From Actinoplanes lutulentus (GTDB lineage Bacteria > Actinomycetota > Actinomycetes > Mycobacteriales > Micromonosporaceae), in NCBI RefSeq assembly GCF_003259845.1, contig NZ_QLMJ01000027.1, positions 1 through 64,000 on the forward strand: a stretch of 64,000 bases of DNA, given 5' to 3'. Positions 59,032 through 64,000 of this stretch are shown here, one piece after another. The notes under the pieces were generated by a model. That model had not been told where the DNA came from. It searched no databases and worked only from the letters and a program-made list of their open reading frames with translations. Each line of letters opens with the position of its first letter. The stretch's first letter is position 1. The translations under genes were made by a program, and so were the position numbers.

Positions 59032-59844
59032 TCAGACGCCGTCGGTGAAGGTCGGCAGAATCCACGGCGGCATCGGGCCCTTGTTGCGGCGGCCCTGGCC
59101 GGTCTCCTCCCAGGCGTGGGCGAGGATGCCGACGCTGCGGCTCAGGACGAACAGTCCCCGGGCCAGCGGCGGCGGGAATCCCAGTTCGGCGTAGACGACG
59201 GCGGTGCAGCCGTCGATGTTGATCGGCACCGGCCGGGCGCGGCCGTCGGCGAGAACCCGTTCGATCGCGTGGGCGGCGTGCAGGTAGGAACCGTCGACGA
59301 CGCCGCCCGCGACGGCGTGTTCCACCTGGCCGAGCAGCGGATCCCGGCGAGGGTCGACGGAGTGGAACCGGTGCCCGAAGCCTGGCAGGTATTTCGAGCG
59401 GGCCCGCCAGGCGGCGACTGTCGTCTCCGCCGCGATGGCGAGGTCGGTGCCCTCCTGGTGCAGCCGTCGCACGTCGCCCAGCAGGGCCATGCATTGTTCG
59501 CCGGCGCCTCCGTGCACGTCGCCCAGCAGGTTGACGCCGGTCGCCACGGCGTTGTTGAGGCCGATGCCGCAGGTCGCCGCCATCCGGGCCACGGCGATGG
59601 ACGGCGCGTGCGGCCCGTGGTCCACCGAGGAGACCAGGGCTGCCTCCAGCAGCCGCTCCTGGCCCGGTGTGGCGGTCTCGCCGCGGAGCATGAGCCAGAT
59701 GATCCCGGCGAAGCTGATCGAGCCGATCAGGTCCTGGACGGGGTGTCCGCGCAGTTCGATGCGGTTGGGCTCGATCCGGGAGACGCTTGTCGACCACCAG
59801 TCGGACACGTCCCGGACGGTCGGTTCGGGCCGGTCCTGGTTCAT
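59032..59844 (-). CDS. Citrate-synthase-fold protein, citryl-CoA-lyase-like
   Basis: The 270-residue protein is shorter than citrate synthase (about 430). It keeps the core blocks SSVDHGPHAPSIAVARMAAT, GDVHGGAGEQCMALL, YLPGFGHRFHSVDPR and NIDGCTAVVYAELGFPP, with conserved histidines in VDHG and GFGHR. This short form occurs as citryl-CoA lyase or a related (methyl)citryl/malyl-CoA-type lyase. ATGA overlap with the class III CoA transferase gene before it suggests CoA activation of an acid followed by cleavage to acetyl-CoA and a keto acid. Confidence 0.85.
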   Translation of the reverse strand: MNQDRPEPTVRDVSDWWSTSVSRIEPNRIELRGHPVQDLIGSISFAGIIWLMLRGETATPGQERLLEAALVSSVDHGPHAPSIAVARMAATCGIGLNNAVATGVNLLGDVHGGAGEQCMALLGDVRRLHQEGTDLAIAAETTVAAWRARSKYLPGFGHRFHSVDPRRDPLLGQVEHAVAGGVVDGSYLHAAHAIERVLADGRARPVPINIDGCTAVVYAELGFPPPLARGLFVLSRSVGILAHAWEETGQGRRNKGPMPPWILPTFTDGV

Positions 59845-61019
59845 GGTGCGATCACCTCGTCCGTGGTGGTCTTGAATTCGCCGTTGTGCTCACCGAGCAG
59901 TGGTGGCGGCGCCTGCGGGCGCAGGGCCTCACCGTTGACCAGCACCCCGTTGCCGGTGACCCGCAACCTCCGCTCAGGGTCGCCCGGGAAGTCCAGGTCG
60001 GTGAAGAAGCCGCGGGCCGTCAGCTGGTCGAGCTCCAGAGCCTGCGGGACGGTGAGGATGCGGGCCGCGGGCACACCGGCCGTCGACAGGGCGCGTTCCC
60101 ACTCGATGGCCGGGCGGCCGCGCAGCGCCGTGTTGATCTCGTCGTTGAGCGCGGCCCGGTGTTGTTTGCGGGCCTCACGGTCGGCGAACCGCTCGTCGGT
60201 GAGCAGGTCCGGGCGCTCGATGATCCGGCAGAGGGTGGCGAACTGTTCCTGCCTGTTGGCGGCGATGTTGAGCGGTCCGTCCGCGGCGTGGAAGGTGCCG
60301 GAGGGTGCGGCGGTGGCGTTCTGGTCGCCCATCGGTTCCGGGGGGACGCCGCTGACGAGGAAGTTCGACGCGGCCCAGCCCATCGCGGACAGGGACGTCT
60401 CCAGCATGGAGACGTCCAGGCGCACACCTTTACCGGTCCTCTCTCGTCCGGTCAGCGCCGCGGCGATCGTCATGGCGGCGACCAGCCCACCGATGGTGTC
60501 GGAGACCGGGAAACCGACCCGTAGCGGGGCGGTCTCCGGTGTGCCGGTGACGCTCATCATCCCGGACAGGCCCTGGATGATCTGGTCGTACGCGGGCGCC
60601 TCGCGCATCGGCCCGGTCTGCCCGAACCCGGAGATCGCGCAGTACACCAGGCGCGGGTTGATCCGGTGCAGCACTTCCCAGCTGTATCCGATCCGGCTCA
60701 GGACACCGGCCCGGAAGTTCTCCAGCAGGACGTCGGCGCCGCTGAGCAGTGTCTCGAAGGTCGCGCGGTCGGTGGGGTCCTTGAGGTCGAGTTCGACGGA
60801 TTTCTTTCCCGCGTTCTGTGCGAGGAAGGAGGCGCCGATCGCCGCGGAGTTCAATCCCGGTTCCGGACCCAGCCTGCGGGCGAGATCGCCGTCGCCGGGC
60901 CGCTCTATCTTGACGACCTCCGCGCCGAGAAGCATCAGGTGGTAGCTGCAGTACGGGCCGGCCAGAACATTGGTCAGGTCCAGCACCCGGACGCCGTGCA
61001 GCGGTCGATCCTCATCCAT
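59841..61019 (-). CDS. Class III CoA transferase (CaiB/BaiF)
   Basis: The 392-residue protein has the family pattern: LHGVRVLDLTNVLAGPYCSY, LLGAEVVKIERPGDGD, GKKSVELDLKDP, ADVLLENFRAGVLSRIGYS, GFGQTGPMREAPAYDQIIQG (catalytic Asp in AYD) and GVRLDVSMLETS. It moves CoA between carboxylic acids. GAGGGG precedes the ATG at 61019; longer open frame upstream enters the divergent promoter. First gene of a two-gene unit with the citryl-CoA-lyase-like gene, divergent from ALDH and TPP-enzyme genes. Confidence 0.92.
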   Translation of the reverse strand: MDEDRPLHGVRVLDLTNVLAGPYCSYHLMLLGAEVVKIERPGDGDLARRLGPEPGLNSAAIGASFLAQNAGKKSVELDLKDPTDRATFETLLSGADVLLENFRAGVLSRIGYSWEVLHRINPRLVYCAISGFGQTGPMREAPAYDQIIQGLSGMMSVTGTPETAPLRVGFPVSDTIGGLVAAMTIAAALTGRERTGKGVRLDVSMLETSLSAMGWAASNFLVSGVPPEPMGDQNATAAPSGTFHAADGPLNIAANRQEQFATLCRIIERPDLLTDERFADREARKQHRAALNDEINTALRGRPAIEWERALSTAGVPAARILTVPQALELDQLTARGFFTDLDFPGDPERRLRVTGNGVLVNGEALRPQAPPPLLGEHNGEFKTTTDEVIAP

Positions 61020-61155
61020 AAGACGTGCCCCTCGGTCGTCATCGGGCGAGAGCCCGGCATGGCGGTCAGGCGGCGGATCAGTGCGGCTTTCACTTCCCCG
61101 GAACAACCGCGGACCACCCATTGCCAGAGGACTCCGCGGCCCGTACGTTACACCT

Positions 61156-61181
61156 AGTCCACAGAGTGGTCCATATGGACT
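61156..61181. promoter_or_regulatory. Palindromic operator candidate between divergent CoA-transferase and ALDH genes
   Basis: GTCCATATGGAC at 61169-61180 is a perfect 12-base palindrome. AGTCCA (61156-61161) repeats the half-site 12 bases upstream. On the minus strand TGGACC and TAACGT (17-base gap) give a weak leftward promoter that overlaps it. Half-sites of this form suit a GntR- or IclR-type dimer; no such gene is in the window. Confidence 0.5.
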
Positions 61182-61209
61182 GCCAAGCGGTTCGCGCGAA
61201 GGAGTGGCG

Positions 61210-62700
61210 ATGACTGACAGCCCTGGCCATGCCGTCCCGGAGGACGCGCCGACCACGGTCGGATGCCTGATCGCCGGCGAGTGGGTGAGCGACGGAGAAG
61301 GGGCCGACCGCGTCGGGCCTTGGACCCGCGCCGTCGTCAGCACCGCCCGGCAGGCCACCGACCACGACGTCGAGGTTTCCCTCGGTTATGCGCGTCGTAG
61401 CGCCAAGGCGATCGCCCGGATGTCACCCGCGGCGCGGGCCGACGTGCTGGAACGCGCCGCCACCGAAGCCCTCGCCCGGCGCGACGAATTGGCCCGGCTG
61501 CTCGCGCTGGAGCTCGGCAAACCCGTCAAGGACGGCCGCGGCGAGATCGATCGGGTCGCCGACACCTTCGCGGTCTCCGCCGCCGAGGCCCGCCGCATCG
61601 GCGGGGAGGTCCTGCCGGTGGCAGGCTGGGCCCGCGGAGTGGGCAACACCGCGCTGACCCACCGCGCACCGGTCGGTGTCGCTCTCGCGATCACCCCGTT
61701 CAACGCGCCGGCCAACCTGCTCGCCCACAAGCTGGCCGCCTCGTTCGCGGCCGGCAACACGACGATCGTGAAACCGCCGCCGCAAGCCCCGGCGTCGTCC
61801 GTGGCGGTGGTGCGACTGCTGCTCGACTCCGGCATGCCGCCCGAGGCGGTCCAGGTGCTGCACGGCGGCGGTCCGGTCGGTGCGGCACTGAGTTCCGCGC
61901 CCGAGGTCGGCGTCATCAGCTTCACCGGCAGCCCCGGGACGGGTGCCGCGGTGGCTCGATCGGCCGGAGCCAAACGCCTGGTCATGGAGCTCGGCGGCAA
62001 CGCCGCGACGATCGTCTGCGAGGACGCCGACATCACGGCGGCCGCCCGCATCTGCGCTGCCACCGGGTACAGCAACTCCGGGCAGAGCTGCATCTCCGTG
62101 CAGCGCGTCTATGTCCACCGGAGCCGATACCAGGAGTTCCTCGACGCGTTCACCCTCGCGGTCGAGAAGCTCACGATCGGGGACCCCCTCGACACCGCCA
62201 CGGACGTCGGCTCGATGGTCGACGACGACGCTGCCGAACGCGTCGTCTCCTGGGCGCACGAGGCGGTCGCCGCGGGCGCGACCATCACGACCGGTGGCCG
62301 CCGCGACGGCGCCACCGTGATCCCGACAGTCGTCGCGTCCCCGCCACCGGACGCCCGCCTGATCCGCGACGAGGTGTTCGGCGCCGCCGTCGCGGTCCGG
62401 CCGTTCGACGACTTCGACGAGGTGCTGGCCACCTGTAACGACAGCCGCTACGGCCTGCAGGCCGGACTGTTCACCCACGACGTGCGGCGCATCGTCACCG
62501 CGTGGCGTGAACTCGAGGTGGGCGGGCTCATCGTGAACGGCTCCTCGAACTACCGGCTCGACCACGTCCCGTTCGGCGGGGTCAAGGACTCCGGGTTCGG
62601 CCGCGAGTCCCCGCGCTGGATGATCGACGATTACACCGTCGTCAAGACCTTGATGCTGCGCGGCATCTCCCTCTTCGGCGACCAGGAGGACGCCCGATGA
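61210..62700 (+). CDS. Aldehyde dehydrogenase
   Basis: The 496-residue ALDH has a cofactor loop FTGSPGTGAAVARSAGAKRL, base glutamate in VMELGGNAATIV and catalytic Cys in NSGQSCISVQRV. The C-terminal VPFGGVKDSGFGRESPRWMI is typical. Overall it resembles glyceraldehyde-3-phosphate (non-phosphorylating)/lactaldehyde-type and sulfoacetaldehyde- or phosphonoacetaldehyde-type ALDHs (NSGQSCISVQR). GGAG precedes the ATG at 61210. ATGA overlap couples it to the TPP enzyme, whose product may be the aldehyde it oxidises. Confidence 0.9.
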   Translation: MTDSPGHAVPEDAPTTVGCLIAGEWVSDGEGADRVGPWTRAVVSTARQATDHDVEVSLGYARRSAKAIARMSPAARADVLERAATEALARRDELARLLALELGKPVKDGRGEIDRVADTFAVSAAEARRIGGEVLPVAGWARGVGNTALTHRAPVGVALAITPFNAPANLLAHKLAASFAAGNTTIVKPPPQAPASSVAVVRLLLDSGMPPEAVQVLHGGGPVGAALSSAPEVGVISFTGSPGTGAAVARSAGAKRLVMELGGNAATIVCEDADITAAARICAATGYSNSGQSCISVQRVYVHRSRYQEFLDAFTLAVEKLTIGDPLDTATDVGSMVDDDAAERVVSWAHEAVAAGATITTGGRRDGATVIPTVVASPPPDARLIRDEVFGAAVAVRPFDDFDEVLATCNDSRYGLQAGLFTHDVRRIVTAWRELEVGGLIVNGSSNYRLDHVPFGGVKDSGFGRESPRWMIDDYTVVKTLMLRGISLFGDQEDAR

Positions 62701-64000
62701 CCCTCGCATCGGATGAGAAGACGGTGACCGCCGCCGAGGCGATGGTCAACCAGCTCGAGGCGTACGGCGTCGAATACATCTTCGGCACCTGCGGGCACAC
62801 CAACATCGCCCTGCTGGACGCGATCGGGCGCAGCAGCATCCGGTTCGTCATCGCACGCCACGAGCAGGCCGCCGCGCACGCCGCCGACGGGTACGCCCGG
62901 GCCAGCGGCCGCACCGGCGTGGTGCTCATGCATGTCGGTCCCGGCCTGACCAACGGCGTCACCGGGGTCCTCACCGCAGCGCTCGACTCGGTCCCGCTGG
63001 TGGCGATCGCCGGCGACATCCCGTCCTACTACCACGGCCGGCATCCGCACCAGGAGGTGAACCTGCACGCCGACGCCGACCAGACCGCCATCTACCGGCC
63101 CTTCGTCAAACGCGCCTGGCAGGTCCACCGCGCCGCCGACCTGGCCCGGTTCACCGAACGCGCCTTCTGGACCGCGGCGTCCGGACGGCCGGGCGCGGTG
63201 CTGCTCAGCGTGCCGATGGACCACTTCTCCCGTCCCGTGCCGGCCGGGACCGGCAGCGCCCACCCACTGGCCGTACCGCAACGCCCGGGCCTGCCCGCCG
63301 ACGTCGCGGACCGCATCGCCGACACGCTGCTCGCCGCCGGAAAACCCCTCGTCTACCTCGGCGGCGGACTGCGCCGCGGGCCCGGCCTCGACGCGTTGCG
63401 CTCCCTGATCGAGCATCTCGACATCCCGGTGGTGCACTCGCTGATGGCCAAGGGGACCCTGCCCGACAGCCACCCGTTGCTGCTCGGCATGCCGGGCTTC
63501 TGGGGCCTGGAGATCACCAACGAATACACCCGCGACGCCGACGTCGTCCTCGCCCTGGCCACGCGCTTCGCGGAGACCGACGCCAGCTCCTGGGACTCCC
63601 GCTACACCTGGAAGTTCCCGCCCGGCAAGCTGATCCAGATCGACATCGACCCCGCCGAGATCGGCCGCAACTACCCGGTCGACATCGGCGCGGTCGCCGA
63701 CGTCACCCACGCGGTCCAGGCGATCGACACCGCCGTCCGCGCCCGCCACCCGCAATCCCGGCGCCAGGCGCAGTTGCGCGAGACCATCACCGCGACCCGC
63801 CGCACCCTGTTCACGGACAGCCGCGAACGCGGCACCAGCGACAACTTCCCGCTGCGCCCGGAACGCATCCTCACCGATCTGCGGGCGATCCTGCCCGCCG
63901 ACGCGGTCCTGGTCACCGACGTGGGCTGGAACAAGAACGGGGTCGCCCAGTGCTACGAACTGCCGGACGAGGGGCGGTTCATCACGCCGGGTGGTGCCTC
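62697..64000 (+). CDS. Thiamine-diphosphate-dependent enzyme, 3' end missing
   Basis: The frame is open to the window edge (434 residues visible). It has the TPP-enzyme N-terminal domain (YGVEYIFGTCGHTNIALLDA, catalytic Glu56 in RHEQAAAHAADGYARASG, GPGLTNGVTGVLTAALDSVP) and the middle domain (PLVYLGGGLRRGPG, VPV..KGTLPDSHPLLLGMPG, KLIQIDIDPAEIGRNYPVDI). The C-terminal cofactor domain starts (ILPADAVLVTDVGWNKNG) but its GDG..N motif lies beyond the window. The family covers acetolactate synthase, sulfoacetaldehyde acetyltransferase, glyoxylate carboligase and 2-keto-acid decarboxylases. It starts inside the ALDH stop (ATGA). Confidence 0.9.
   Translation, partial: MTLASDEKTVTAAEAMVNQLEAYGVEYIFGTCGHTNIALLDAIGRSSIRFVIARHEQAAAHAADGYARASGRTGVVLMHVGPGLTNGVTGVLTAALDSVPLVAIAGDIPSYYHGRHPHQEVNLHADADQTAIYRPFVKRAWQVHRAADLARFTERAFWTAASGRPGAVLLSVPMDHFSRPVPAGTGSAHPLAVPQRPGLPADVADRIADTLLAAGKPLVYLGGGLRRGPGLDALRSLIEHLDIPVVHSLMAKGTLPDSHPLLLGMPGFWGLEITNEYTRDADVVLALATRFAETDASSWDSRYTWKFPPGKLIQIDIDPAEIGRNYPVDIGAVADVTHAVQAIDTAVRARHPQSRRQAQLRETITATRRTLFTDSRERGTSDNFPLRPERILTDLRAILPADAVLVTDVGWNKNGVAQCYELPDEGRFITPGGA

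Noticed and set aside
1..64000. Mobile element, prophage, tRNA or rRNA genes
   Set aside because: I found no transposase, integrase, terminal inverted repeats with target duplications, phage structural genes or cloverleaf/rRNA sequences. tRNAs are hard to exclude by eye, so a tRNAscan run would settle that point.

Overview
The DNA is very GC-rich, codons end almost always in G or C, GTG starts are common, and many genes overlap as ATGA or GTGA. Together with an AfsR/SARP-type TPR regulator, a SpoIIE-type phosphatase and many secreted polysaccharide-active enzymes, this points to a soil or plant-associated filamentous actinomycete. Micromonosporaceae (Actinoplanes-like) is my best guess, but it is an inference. 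I see no rRNA, tRNA, CRISPR array, insertion sequence or phage gene. The window is accessory catabolic chromosome.

Region 1 (1-2103): the C-terminal end of a TPR regulator, a DUF2625 protein and a strong hairpin terminator. Region 2 (2239-22840) is the most interesting. Two long operons diverge from an intergenic region (11872-12001) that carries phased direct repeats. Leftward there are nine tightly packed genes: luciferase-like monooxygenase, RidA, (methyl)malonate-semialdehyde-type dehydrogenase, FadH-like reductase, SDR, GMC oxidoreductase, aldehyde dehydrogenase, Ohr and flavin reductase. Rightward there are six stop/start-coupled genes: isochorismatase-like amidase, ACMSD-type amidohydrolase, hydantoinase-like cyclic amidohydrolase, SnoaL-like protein, AtzB/SsnA-like amidohydrolase and XRE-cupin regulator. 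An NMT1/THI5-type ABC importer and a hotdog thioesterase follow. The set resembles the Rut uracil pathway (RutA, B, C and F roles present; D, E and G absent) with added side-chain oxidation, deamination, decarboxylation and ring-opening enzymes. I infer an undescribed N-heterocycle catabolic regulon. A second RidA and a WYL regulator close the region.

Region 3 (22850-26616): a small ORF or remnant, a membrane protein, a secreted GH71/99-like hydrolase with two F5/8-type modules, and a lipoprotein. Region 4 (26809-38826): a VOC protein diverges from a glycoside-use operon (MFS transporter, GH2, GH78, GH1, GH3, N-terminally truncated GH3). Conspicuous GCGCGTT palindromes lie in between and no regulator gene is close by. 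This suggests uptake and trimming of rhamnosylated plant glycosides. Region 5 (38962-48336): secreted modular serine protease with a lipoprotein partner, epoxide hydrolase with a leader ORF and a possible translational attenuator, SpoIIE-type phosphatase, fasciclin protein and two tandem pectate lyases.

Region 6 (48372-53569): NtaA/DszA-type monooxygenase, two DszC/SfnB-like acyl-CoA-dehydrogenase-fold enzymes flanking a haloalkane-dehalogenase-like hydrolase, and a divergent MarR gene with a perfect 9-bp inverted repeat between them. Region 7 (53624-55994): a chemoreceptor and a TetR regulator. Region 8 (56214-64000): a TIM barrel-VOC-TIM barrel triple fusion, a citryl-CoA-lyase-like protein, a class III CoA transferase, an aldehyde dehydrogenase and the start of a TPP-dependent enzyme. 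The last two genes and the CoA transferase diverge from a shared palindromic region. The pathway is not obvious.
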